Assembly: GCA_003452655.1 (NCBI GenBank)
Contig: DMNR01000032.1
Span: 1-8,429 of the forward strand
Source: Actinomycetota bacterium
GTDB lineage: Bacteria; Actinomycetota; Actinomycetes; S36-B12; UBA10799
DNA length: 8,429 bases
Reading direction: 5' to 3'
The notes under the pieces are model-generated. The model was not told the origin of the DNA. It searched no databases and saw only the letters and a program-made list of their open reading frames with translations. A program made the position numbers and the translations under genes. Of this stretch, positions 1-6,675 are shown piece by piece (the stretch's first letter is position 1; each line of letters begins with the position of its first letter).

Positions 1-1116
1 TTCTGGTGGGGGTCGGTGTTCCTGTTTGCTTTGCCGTTGGCAGTCGTGGTCATCGTGCTGGCGCTGCGAGTCCTGCCGGCCCACGCAGGCGAGGAGGACA
101 GTCCCGTCGACAACATCGGCGGCGTGCTGTCGGTGATTGGTGTTGCCTGCCTGATCATGGGAATCCAGACGCTGCCCAACGGCTTCAGCGCGACGATGGG
201 TGTCCTGTTCGGGGTTGCCGCGGTGGCCATCGCTTTGTTCTTCTGGCGCCAGACGCGCGCACCGCGTCCGTTGGTCGACCTCAAGGCCGCGAGTGTCCCG
301 AGCTTCTGGGTCGCGGCGGTCGCAGGAACCATCACCTTCGGCTCCCTCATGGGTGCGCTGTTCCTCGGCTCGCAGTTCACTCAGAACGTGCTCGGCTACG
401 ACGCGCTCAAAGCAGCGTTGGTCACCCTTCCTATGTCGTTGGCGCTGATGCTCGTGTCGCCGGTCGCCGGCAAGGTGGTCGCAAGTCGCGGATCACGGTT
501 CACCCTGGCAGTGGGATTGATCATCGTCGCCGTCGGGTTCATCGTGATGGTCCTGACCTGGCGCAGCACTGCCGGAGTTGGAGTCGTACTTCTCGCCTAT
601 GCGATTGTCGGTGCTGGGGTAGGTGTCTGTGCGACGCCAGCAGCACACTCGCTGATGGCCTCGCTGCCTGTCTCACGGGCCGGAATGGGCTCAGCCTTCA
701 CCGACCTCACCCGTGACTTTGGTGGAGCGATCATGCAGGCGGTGATGGGGACGGTTCTGGCGATTGTGTACGCGAACTACTTCGAAAAGGCCTTCGCGTC
801 ATTGCCACCGCAAGAGGCAGCGAACTTGTCGGATGAGGCGGCTGCGCAGATCGTCGGTTCCTATCAAGGCGCCGAAGCCGTCGCTGCCAGCTACCCGCAG
901 GCGAGCGCGGAGCGGCTGACCGCTGCCGCCAACCAAGCATTCACTGAGGGGAAGTCGGTGGCCTATGTGCTTGCCCTCGTTCTCACCCTGATTGCACTGG
1001 TCCTCGTGTGGTGGAAGTACCCACGCAAGGACGATGAACGTGCGTTCTTCCGGACGATGGAGGACAAGTCGCTGGCAGAAGAAGCGGCCGCGGCAAATGC
1101 CGCAGGCGCGGCATAG
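1..1116 (+). CDS. MFS transporter, DHA2 / 14-TM drug-efflux type (5' end missing)
   Basis: This is the C-terminal part (371 residues) of a major facilitator transporter that probably exports drugs or other toxic organic compounds by proton antiport at the cytoplasmic membrane. The frame is open from base 1. The first residues, FWWGSVFLFALP, match the WWWGSVFLINVP-like segment at TM6 of EmrB/QacA/LfrA proteins, so roughly 150 residues lie upstream and the GTG at 16 is not the start. Hydrophobic segments follow at about residues 5-23, 41-57, 65-82, 102-122, 137-155, 167-185, 193-210, 240-257 and 319-337. Residues 204-250 (GAGVGVCATPAAHSLM, then SRAGMGSAFTDLTRDFGGA) match the conserved penultimate-helix region of the DHA2 family. 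A loop of about 60 residues (258-318) precedes the last helix, also usual for the family. The tail after residue 340 is charged and ends Ala-rich. The substrate cannot be read from sequence. The next gene starts 24 bp downstream on the same strand. Confidence 0.88.
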   Translation, partial: FWWGSVFLFALPLAVVVIVLALRVLPAHAGEEDSPVDNIGGVLSVIGVACLIMGIQTLPNGFSATMGVLFGVAAVAIALFFWRQTRAPRPLVDLKAASVPSFWVAAVAGTITFGSLMGALFLGSQFTQNVLGYDALKAALVTLPMSLALMLVSPVAGKVVASRGSRFTLAVGLIIVAVGFIVMVLTWRSTAGVGVVLLAYAIVGAGVGVCATPAAHSLMASLPVSRAGMGSAFTDLTRDFGGAIMQAVMGTVLAIVYANYFEKAFASLPPQEAANLSDEAAAQIVGSYQGAEAVAASYPQASAERLTAAANQAFTEGKSVAYVLALVLTLIALVLVWWKYPRKDDERAFFRTMEDKSLAEEAAAANAAGAA

Positions 1117-1127
1117 GCGTGGGGCGT

Positions 1128-1141
1128 TACCCTTCTAGATG
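1128..1141 (+). promoter_or_regulatory. Probable leaderless promoter (-10 box) of aroG
   Basis: TACCCT at 1128-1133 fits the actinobacterial -10 consensus TANNNT and lies 7 nt before the GTG at 1141, so transcription would begin at or next to the start codon. No Shine-Dalgarno is visible in the 24-bp gap and no recognisable -35 element lies upstream, where the DNA is still coding. This suggests aroG has its own leaderless promoter and does not depend only on read-through from the transporter. The assignment is inferred from spacing and consensus. Confidence 0.5.
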
Positions 1142-2505
1142 TGACTTCAGACGTTCGCCAGGCATTCGGCCAAGAGCTTCCGACCGTGATCGAATGGCCG
1201 GATCTGCCCGCCGCTCATCAGCCGCAATGGCCCGATGCCATTGAGCTCGCGGCGGTGCGCCGCCAACTGTCGACCCTTCCGCCGCTGGTCTTTGCGGGGG
1301 AGTGTGACCAGCTACGCGGTCACCTTGCGGAGGTTGCCGCTGGCCAGGCATTCGTCCTGATGGGCGGCGACTGCGCCGAGACTTTCGCGGCCAACACTGC
1401 CGATTCGATCCGCGCGCGCTTGCAGACTGTGCTTCAGATGGCCGTCATTCTGACCTACGGGGCGCGGATGCCGGTCGTGAAGGTCGGTCGAATGGCCGGG
1501 CAATACTTCAAGCCACGGTCTGCTCCGATTGAGACGCGTGACGGCATCACTGCGAATTCCTACCTCGGCGATGGCGTGAACGACATCGCATTCGATCCCC
1601 AAGCGCGTCGACCGGACCCCCATCGGCTGATCGAGGCCTACAACGCTTCGAGTGCCGCGCTCAATCTCGTGCGCGCCTTCACCCAAGGCGGATACGCCGA
1701 CCTGCGCCAGGTTCACGCGTGGAATCAGGATTTCGTCCGCGATAGTCCGGCAGGTCAGCGTTACGAGCGCTGGGCAGCCGAGATCGATCGTGCGCTGTCC
1801 TTCATGCAGGCATGTGGCGCTGATCCGGAGGAGTTCCGTCGGGTTGATTTCTACGCTGCCCACGAGGCGCTTGTGCTCGACTACGAAGAGCCGCTGGTCC
1901 GGATCGACTCGCGCACCGGCAACCCGTACTCGGTGTCCGGGCATTTCCTCTGGGTGGGTGAACGGACTCGCAGCCCCGAAGGCGCACACGTGAACTTCGC
2001 GGCAACGATCCACAACCCAATTGGCGTGAAACTCGGGCCGACTGCTGATCCCGACGACGCGCTGCGCCTGCTCGACCGACTCGATCCCGAACGCGTCCCC
2101 GGCCGAATTAGTCTCATTACCCGGATGGGAGCGGACAAGGTTCGCGAGATCCTGCCCGATATCGTGCAAAAGGTTGAGGCCAGCGGCCGCGATGTGGTCT
2201 GGATCTGTGATCCCATGCACGGCAATACCCGCACCTCGGCTTCCGGTCACAAGACTCGCCAGTTTGATGACGTTATCGACGAAGTGCGAGGCTTCTTCGA
2301 GGTCCACAAGGCCATCGGAAGTCATCCAGGTGGAATCCACATCGAACTCACCGGCGATGACGTCACCGAGTGCATCGGCGGAAGTTTCGGGATCGAAGAA
2401 CATCAACTCGCCGACCGATACGAGACAGCGTGCGACCCCCGCCTCAACCGGGAACAGTCGCTCGAACTCGCGTTCATGGTCGCCGAGATCCTCGGCGCGA
2501 GCTAG
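1141..2505 (+). CDS. aroG: 3-deoxy-7-phosphoheptulonate (DAHP) synthase, class II
   Basis: Cytoplasmic enzyme that condenses phosphoenolpyruvate with erythrose 4-phosphate to DAHP, the committed first step of the shikimate pathway to Phe, Tyr, Trp and chorismate-derived compounds. The 454 residues are close to the 462 I recall for M. tuberculosis AroG. The metal ligands are all present: Cys78 (in MGGDCAETF), His360 (in CDPMHGN), Glu402 (in HIELTGDD) and Asp432 (in CDPRLN). From memory the M. tuberculosis ligands are C87, H369, E411 and D441, a constant offset of 9. Substrate-binding residues keep the same offset: Arg117, Lys124, Arg275 (GERTRSPEG), Lys297 (GVKLGP) and Arg328 (ITRMG). The GTG start gives a normal N-terminus, the region that carries the first allosteric site in the mycobacterial enzyme. 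In mycobacteria this enzyme is partnered by a separate chorismate mutase, which is not seen here. It sits 24 bp after the efflux transporter and 122 bp before an MHS permease. Confidence 0.97.
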   Translation: MTSDVRQAFGQELPTVIEWPDLPAAHQPQWPDAIELAAVRRQLSTLPPLVFAGECDQLRGHLAEVAAGQAFVLMGGDCAETFAANTADSIRARLQTVLQMAVILTYGARMPVVKVGRMAGQYFKPRSAPIETRDGITANSYLGDGVNDIAFDPQARRPDPHRLIEAYNASSAALNLVRAFTQGGYADLRQVHAWNQDFVRDSPAGQRYERWAAEIDRALSFMQACGADPEEFRRVDFYAAHEALVLDYEEPLVRIDSRTGNPYSVSGHFLWVGERTRSPEGAHVNFAATIHNPIGVKLGPTADPDDALRLLDRLDPERVPGRISLITRMGADKVREILPDIVQKVEASGRDVVWICDPMHGNTRTSASGHKTRQFDDVIDEVRGFFEVHKAIGSHPGGIHIELTGDDVTECIGGSFGIEEHQLADRYETACDPRLNREQSLELAFMVAEILGAS

Positions 2506-2533
2506 ATCGGTATCGGCGCCGCACTATCTCGCT

Positions 2534-2561
2534 TTCACCGAGTGGGTACTTAATCGGTGAA
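2534..2561. repeat. Perfect 8-bp inverted repeat downstream of aroG
   Basis: TTCACCGA (2534-2541) and TCGGTGAA (2554-2561) are exact reverse complements separated by 12 nt. The repeat begins 28 bp after the aroG stop. No T-run follows the right arm, so it is not a textbook intrinsic terminator, though actinobacterial terminators often lack one. It could be a transcript-end hairpin for aroG or half of an operator for the next gene. The right arm overlaps the near-palindrome described next. Confidence 0.45.
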
Positions 2562-2584
2562 CCGGTCCACCACCGCTATCGGTG
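2556..2584. promoter_or_regulatory. Near-palindrome plus short hairpin; candidate operator of the MHS permease
   Basis: GGTGAACCGGTCCACC (2556-2571) is a 16-nt palindrome with one mismatched pair, centred on ACCGGT. It is followed directly by CACCG-CTAT-CGGTG (2571-2584), a 5-bp stem with a 4-nt loop. Together with the preceding inverted repeat, the 122-bp spacer holds five CACCG/CGGTG half-sites in alternating orientation. That arrangement suits a dimeric repressor such as TetR or GntR acting on the permease start at 2628, but no regulator gene is in the window. A clear -10 box is missing; TAACTG at 2616-2621, 6 nt before the ATG, is an imperfect candidate. The rest of the spacer shows nothing else recognisable. 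Confidence 0.35.
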
Positions 2585-2627
2585 CCTTATGAGGTTTGCA
2601 TGAGCCGTGCGGGGGTAACTGTGGTCC

Positions 2628-3926
2628 ATGCCAACACTGACCCCCGTCGCGCATGCCGCGAAAAGTGAAGAGTCAACCCCCAATCGGCCCGCGGCCCGCG
2701 CTGTCATTGCAGGTGGAATTGGCAGCTTCGTCGAATGGTTCGACTACAGCATTTATGCGCTGTTCGCTGGCTACTTCGCGACGCAGTTCTTCCCGAGTGA
2801 CAGCAAGGCAGCTGCGCTACTTGCAACGTTCGGAATCTTCGCGGTGGGATTCCTCGCCCGTCCAGTTGGAGCATGGTTCTTCGGGCGAGTATCGGACCGA
2901 TACGGCCGACGATTCACGCTTGTCATCAGTGTGATCTTGATCAGCGCATCGAGTCTGATCATCGGCCTTTGTCCCACAGCGGCAACGATCGGCCTGTGGG
3001 CGGGGGTAATCCTGCTGCTCGCACGTCTACTTCAAGGGCTCGCTATGGGTGGCGAGCATGCCTCAGCTCCGTGTTATCTCGTTGAGCAGGCGCCGAGTCA
3101 CCGACGCGCATTGTTCGCCAGCGCTTACAGCTCGATGAGTATCGCCGGTTCCCTCGCTGGTGCTGCCCTGGGATTGCTCCTGACGAGCATGCTGAGCTCA
3201 GCGCAGATGACTGAGTTCGGTTGGCGGATTCCTTTCGTGCTCGGAGCATTGCTTGGTATGGGCGGGCTCATCGTTCGCAGGATCGCTCACGAGGCGGAAT
3301 TGCCCAGCGAGGTGGCCGTAAATCCACTGCGAACCATTTGGACCCAGCACCGTCAATCCTTTCTGCGCGTGATCCCCATCGCGGGCGCAATGTCCCTGGC
3401 CTACTGGACTCTGCTTGGCGCTTTCCCTGAAATGGCAATTGCCCAAGGTGTCAGCTCAAGTGAGGCATTCGCAGCGAATACGGTCGGACTCCTAGTGATG
3501 ATGATGCTGTTACCGCTGTTCGCGATGGCATCGGATCGTTTCGGTCGCCGCACCGTATTGGGCGGCGGGTTACTTGCTCAAGCAGTCGTCGTGGTGCCTG
3601 CCCTGTTCATTCTCGAGCACAACCCATCGAGCGTCATCTTCATCCAGATTGCCGTTGCGATTCCGGCAGCGGCCATCGAGGGTGCGCTGTACGCGACGCT
3701 GGTCGAGAAGTTCCCCGCGCGCCTTCGCGGAGTTGGTATGGGCTTGTCAATGGCGCTGGGCGTGGCACTTCTTGGCGGAACCTCACCGTTGGTTCAAACC
3801 GCGATGACCAATGCTGGCATCCCGCTGTGGGGCTTTGGCCTCTACGTGCTGACAGTGCTCCTACTCGCTGGAGTTCTCGCGCTGCGGATGCCGGAGACGG
3901 CCCATATGCCGCTGCGCATCGCGTGA
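2628..3926 (+). CDS. MFS transporter, metabolite:H+ symporter (MHS) family
   Basis: A 432-residue, 12-helix inner-membrane permease of the MHS branch of the major facilitator superfamily, the group of ProP, KgtP and ShiA, which import small metabolites with protons. Family marks are GSFVEWFDYSIYA near residues 32-44 (the EWFDY signature of helix 1), RPVGAWFFGRVSDRYGRR at 78-95 (motif A between helices 2 and 3), ARLLQGLAMGGE at 132-143 in helix 4, and a second motif-A copy SDRFGRR in the central half. A hydrophilic N-terminus of about 25 residues precedes helix 1. The ATG at 2628 is chosen because it leaves a normal N-terminus; there is no Shine-Dalgarno. The substrate is not determinable. Because ShiA, a shikimate importer, is in this family and aroG lies just upstream, a shikimate-type substrate is a possible but weak inference. 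The gene ends 18 bp from the convergent kinase stop, with no room for a shared hairpin terminator. Confidence 0.9.
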   Translation: MPTLTPVAHAAKSEESTPNRPAARAVIAGGIGSFVEWFDYSIYALFAGYFATQFFPSDSKAAALLATFGIFAVGFLARPVGAWFFGRVSDRYGRRFTLVISVILISASSLIIGLCPTAATIGLWAGVILLLARLLQGLAMGGEHASAPCYLVEQAPSHRRALFASAYSSMSIAGSLAGAALGLLLTSMLSSAQMTEFGWRIPFVLGALLGMGGLIVRRIAHEAELPSEVAVNPLRTIWTQHRQSFLRVIPIAGAMSLAYWTLLGAFPEMAIAQGVSSSEAFAANTVGLLVMMMLLPLFAMASDRFGRRTVLGGGLLAQAVVVVPALFILEHNPSSVIFIQIAVAIPAAAIEGALYATLVEKFPARLRGVGMGLSMALGVALLGGTSPLVQTAMTNAGIPLWGFGLYVLTVLLLAGVLALRMPETAHMPLRIA

Positions 3927-3944
3927 CCGCTACCGACGGAAGAG

Positions 3945-5804
3945 CTAGACGAGCGTGATCGTCACGGTAGAACCCTTCGGAATGACCGTGCCAGGGCCCG
4001 GGTTCTGGCTGTACACGCGGCCAACCACAACCACTGGCAATTGATTGCGAATCGCGACCTTCAGACCGAGGCTCTGGAGCTTGGCGACAGCCGACGCACG
4101 ATCCATCGCCACGACGCTGGGGACGGTCACTGGCGGCGGACCCTTCGACACCACAAGGGACACCGCACTGCCAACCTGTACGACCGTGCCTGTCTTTGGG
4201 TCGCTTGAGATGACAACACCCTTGTCGACGCTGTCGCTGAATTCCTCGCTCGACTGGGCTGTGAGGCCAATTGCCCGCAGATTAGCCTCGGCCTTCGCCT
4301 GTTTGAGTCCGGTGACTTTGGGCAGCTTCACAGTCTGCGGCCCCGCGGAGGTTCGAGCGGTGACCGTTTCGCCTCGCTTGATGGTTGTTCCGGCCGCCGG
4401 GTCAGTAAGCAGGATCGCCCCCTTCGGGACGGTGGCACTGAAGTCCTCCCCGGCCACGGCCAGATTCACATCATTTGGCGCCAGCGTTGCCTTGGCCTCC
4501 GCAGGACTCATACCGACCAGGGACGGAACAGTCACGATTTGAGACTTCGTGTAGGCCCAAGCCCCGACGCCTGTGGCAGCACCAATGAGGGCCAAAACCA
4601 GTGCGGCAATGAGGATTCGAAACCGTCGAGGGCGGCGCTGCTTGGGCTGCTCAGGCGGGGCAGGCGGTTCGGCGTTCCCACCGGCTTCAACGACCTGGGG
4701 CTCCGGAATCGGCTGCACAGTCGTCTCGTTGCTGCCGGTAGCGACCCACGGACCGCCTGGCGGTCCCTGCATCCCCGGCGCGTTGGGAAGCACTCCGGTG
4801 GCAGCGCCAGCACTGGCGATTGCCGCTGATGCTGCTGCGGCACTGCCTGGGCTAGGAGGGACGGGTGTGGTCGTCCACGGCCCCACAGTCACAGTGGACT
4901 CGGTGCGGTCGAGGATCACTGTTCGGCTCTCGCTGTTCGCCCCCGGCGATTCACTGGGCAACAGGCTGCGCACGGTACGCAGGCTATTGGCGAAGTCTGA
5001 TGCATCAGCGAATCGTTGTGTTGGATCTTGTTTGGTCGCAGTGAGGACCAGTTCGTCAACCTGGTGCGGAATCTCAGGGCGAATTGCCGAAGGTGCGGGC
5101 ACGTGTGCGTGCACGTGTTGGTAGGCGACTGACATTGGGGTCTCGCCCGTAAATGGCGTTTGACCGACGATGGACTCATAAAGCACGATGCCTGCCGAGT
5201 AGACGTCTGTGCGGGCATCGGCAACGCCACGCTCAACCTGCTCGGGCGCCAGGTACGCGACCGTGCCGATCAGCAGGCCTTGGGTCAGCCCAGTGGTTTC
5301 GGAAGTCACGATTGCACGGGCCAGGCCGAAGTCGGCGACCTTGACTCGCCCATCAGTGCTGATCAGAACGTTCTCTGGCTTGATGTCTCGGTGCGCAAAG
5401 CCCCCGTTGTGGGCAGCGATGAGCGCCTCCAAAACAGGCTCGATCACGCTGAGAGCCTCGAGGGGGGTGAGGCGTCCACGCTTCTTGAGGACATCGCGCA
5501 GCGTTTGGCCGTCGACGTATTCCATTGCGAGGTAGACGAATCCGTCTGCTTCACCCTGGTCGTAAACGCCCACTATGGCGGGGTGGCTCAACTGGGCTGC
5601 TGCTCGTGCTTCTCGGACGAATCGGGCGACGAATTCGTGATCCTCGGCGAGCGATCCGTGCATTACCTTGAGCGCAACAGTACGGTCAAGACGCAGGTCG
5701 GTGGCACGATAAACCGTCGCCATGCCACCTCGGGCAACGAACGCATCGACCCGATACCGGGCGTCAATGGTTGCGCCGATCAGCGGCTGGCTGTGGACAG
5801 TCAC
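3945..5804 (-). CDS. pknL: Transmembrane Ser/Thr protein kinase with three PASTA domains, PknL-like
   Basis: Hanks-type kinase of 619 residues from GTG 5804. The kinase domain spans about 17-280: glycine loop ARGGMATVY (24-32), Lys46 in VALKV, Glu65, HRDIKPEN (138-145, catalytic Asp140), DFG 158-160, an activation loop with Thr170, Thr171 and Thr174, and APE 186-188. All catalytic residues are intact, and the HRD Arg implies activation-loop control. A linker rich in Pro, Ala and Ser (281-388) and a basic patch (QRRPRRFR) lead to one helix at about 397-418. Three extracytoplasmic PASTA repeats follow (about 424-487, 489-555, 557-619), which in this family bind muropeptides or lipid II and couple wall state to signalling. 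M. tuberculosis PknL, as I recall it, lacks PASTA repeats; the corynebacterial one has them. The symbol rests on its place between aroG and the mannosyltransferase and on the PknL-like glycine loop; a PknB-type identity cannot be fully excluded. Start 5804 fits a leaderless promoter better than ATG 5891. Confidence 0.9.
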   Translation of the reverse strand: MTVHSQPLIGATIDARYRVDAFVARGGMATVYRATDLRLDRTVALKVMHGSLAEDHEFVARFVREARAAAQLSHPAIVGVYDQGEADGFVYLAMEYVDGQTLRDVLKKRGRLTPLEALSVIEPVLEALIAAHNGGFAHRDIKPENVLISTDGRVKVADFGLARAIVTSETTGLTQGLLIGTVAYLAPEQVERGVADARTDVYSAGIVLYESIVGQTPFTGETPMSVAYQHVHAHVPAPSAIRPEIPHQVDELVLTATKQDPTQRFADASDFANSLRTVRSLLPSESPGANSESRTVILDRTESTVTVGPWTTTPVPPSPGSAAAASAAIASAGAATGVLPNAPGMQGPPGGPWVATGSNETTVQPIPEPQVVEAGGNAEPPAPPEQPKQRRPRRFRILIAALVLALIGAATGVGAWAYTKSQIVTVPSLVGMSPAEAKATLAPNDVNLAVAGEDFSATVPKGAILLTDPAAGTTIKRGETVTARTSAGPQTVKLPKVTGLKQAKAEANLRAIGLTAQSSEEFSDSVDKGVVISSDPKTGTVVQVGSAVSLVVSKGPPPVTVPSVVAMDRASAVAKLQSLGLKVAIRNQLPVVVVGRVYSQNPGPGTVIPKGSTVTITLV

Positions 5805-5816
5805 TATGCGAGTGTA
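5804..5816 (-). promoter_or_regulatory. Probable leaderless promoter (-10 box) of the kinase gene
   Basis: Read on the minus strand, TACACT (5816-5811) is followed by 6 nt and then GTG at 5804, so the transcript would start at the start codon. No Shine-Dalgarno is present. The box lies inside the longer frame that would begin at ATG 5891, which argues that 5804 is the real start. No good -35 element is seen. Confidence 0.5.
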
Positions 5817-5901
5817 CGAAGAACATGGGGTTCCTCGGCGATGGGCACGCTGATTTCCGGTGTGAGGGGGGACTCGGTCGAACTGGGACATATCGGGCGG
5901 T

Positions 5902-5915
5902 TACGGTCTATTACG
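5902..5915 (+). promoter_or_regulatory. Probable leaderless promoter (-10 box) of crtYc
   Basis: TACGGT (5902-5907), then 7 nt, then the GTG at 5915. No Shine-Dalgarno precedes the start. The 110-bp spacer between the divergent kinase and crtYc starts therefore carries two back-to-back promoters whose -10 boxes are about 85 bp apart, close enough for one bound regulator to affect both. No clear operator palindrome was found in it. Confidence 0.5.
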
Positions 5916-6271
5916 TGAGTAACTTCGGGTATCTGGCGGTGCTTGCCTTCTGTTTCATCGGCACGCTGTGGCTCGAGTTCGTATTCCGCACCCGCGTATA
6001 CCGCCGTTGGTTGCGGCTACTAATGACGTTGGTTCCCGTGGTGATCGTCTTCAGTCTCTGGGATCTTTATGCCATTGCTTCGGGCCACTGGACGTTTGAC
6101 CTCACAGCCATCACAGGGGTCTTCACAGTCGGCAACTTGCCCCTGGACGAGCTCCTGTTCTTCATTGTCATTCCGTGCTGCGCGATCCTGACGCTGGAGG
6201 CCGTCCGATCAGTGCGCGGCTGGCGAGTTGGCGACGAGGCAGAACCACCAGTTGAAGGTGGCGTTTCATGA
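5915..6271 (+). CDS. crtYc: Lycopene cyclase domain protein CrtYc (first subunit)
   Basis: A 118-residue membrane protein, one half of the heterodimeric actinobacterial lycopene cyclase that closes the end ring on lycopene (beta type, or epsilon type in the CrtYe/CrtYf variants). Three hydrophobic segments are seen at about 5-22, 34-53 and 80-97. The family mark is PLDELLFF at 76-83, equivalent to the conserved PxE(E/D)xxFF motif at the third helix, with an acidic residue at both motif positions; SLWD (47-50) and GHW (57-59) also fit. The usual size is about 110-125 residues. GTG 5915 is chosen because the protein then starts just before helix 1 and because a TANNNT box lies 7 nt upstream; an open frame extends further upstream to 5771, but it crosses the kinase start region and encodes nothing typical. 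Its stop overlaps the crtYd start (ATGA), so the two subunits are translated together. Ring type is not readable from sequence. Confidence 0.9.
   Translation: MSNFGYLAVLAFCFIGTLWLEFVFRTRVYRRWLRLLMTLVPVVIVFSLWDLYAIASGHWTFDLTAITGVFTVGNLPLDELLFFIVIPCCAILTLEAVRSVRGWRVGDEAEPPVEGGVS
6254..6261 (+). promoter_or_regulatory. Ribosome binding site of crtYd
   Basis: GAAGGTGG ends 6 nt before the ATG at 6268, inside the 3' end of crtYc. It is the clearest Shine-Dalgarno-like sequence I found in the window. It belongs to the gene that must be translated from an internal position of a longer mRNA, in contrast to the apparently leaderless genes around it. Confidence 0.6.
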
Positions 6272-6675
6272 CGTACACCCAGTTGGCAGTTCTAGGTGTT
6301 GTTGTTGTGGCGGTCGTGGACCTGTTCGTCTTGCGGACTCGGCTACTGAGCCGCAAAGTCTTCTGGGTCTCTTACGCAATCATCGTGTTCTTCCAGCTGG
6401 TAAGCAATGCGGTACTAACTGGTCTGCGAATTGTTCGCTACAACGGGGAGTTCATCGTGGGTAGCTCGACGCCGGAGTTCGGCGCTCCGCCGTTCATCGG
6501 GGATGGCCGGATCGCCTTTGCGCCGTTTGAGGATCTGCTGTTCGGATTCGCCTTGGTCCTGCTGACGCTGAGCCTGTGGGTGTTCTGGGGTCGGGTCGGG
6601 GTTCAGCGGCTACCGGCGGCGGGCCCGCCGCGCTTTTTGCCACCCAGGAACCGCGACAGCGAGCCGCCGAGCTAG
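6268..6675 (+). CDS. crtYd: Lycopene cyclase domain protein CrtYd (second subunit)
   Basis: A 135-residue partner of CrtYc; together they form the membrane lycopene cyclase. Hydrophobic segments lie at about 4-22, 31-53 and 86-107. Recognisable family features are NAVLTGLRIVRYN (47-59) and APFEDLLFGF followed by LLTLSLWVFWGR (85-109), which match the PxEDxxF motif and LLTL-LW-GR helix of CrtYd proteins. The ATG at 6268 overlaps the crtYc stop by ATGA and has a Shine-Dalgarno, indicating translational coupling. Residues from about 113 to 135 form a Pro/Arg-rich hydrophilic tail beyond the conserved domain, and the DNA for residues 115-135 also encodes the end of crtB on the other strand. The tail is therefore probably not needed for cyclase activity. 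Without biochemical data, beta and epsilon cyclases cannot be told apart. Confidence 0.9.
   Translation: MTYTQLAVLGVVVVAVVDLFVLRTRLLSRKVFWVSYAIIVFFQLVSNAVLTGLRIVRYNGEFIVGSSTPEFGAPPFIGDGRIAFAPFEDLLFGFALVLLTLSLWVFWGRVGVQRLPAAGPPRFLPPRNRDSEPPS

Noticed and set aside
6..716. 236-codon forward frame at the left end
   Set aside because: It is Arg/Gly-rich and off-frame to the transporter, which shows clear membrane helices and family motifs through the same bases.
1312..2406. Long (364-codon) reverse-strand open frame
   Set aside because: It lies wholly antisense to aroG, whose forward frame has all catalytic residues. GC-rich codon use leaves the opposite frame free of stops. The translation shows no recognisable domain.
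3927..3944. Shared terminator between the MHS permease and the kinase gene
   Set aside because: Only 18 bp separate the two stops and no inverted repeat is visible there.
5805..5891. Longer kinase start at ATG 5891 (29 extra residues)
   Set aside because: The extra residues (MSQFDRVPPHTGNQ...) do not resemble a kinase N-terminus, and they would include the -10-like box placed correctly for GTG 5804.
5160..5918. 252-codon forward open frame opposite the kinase gene, and a second one at 4045-4542
   Set aside because: Both are antisense to intact kinase or PASTA coding sequence and show no domain or ribosome site.
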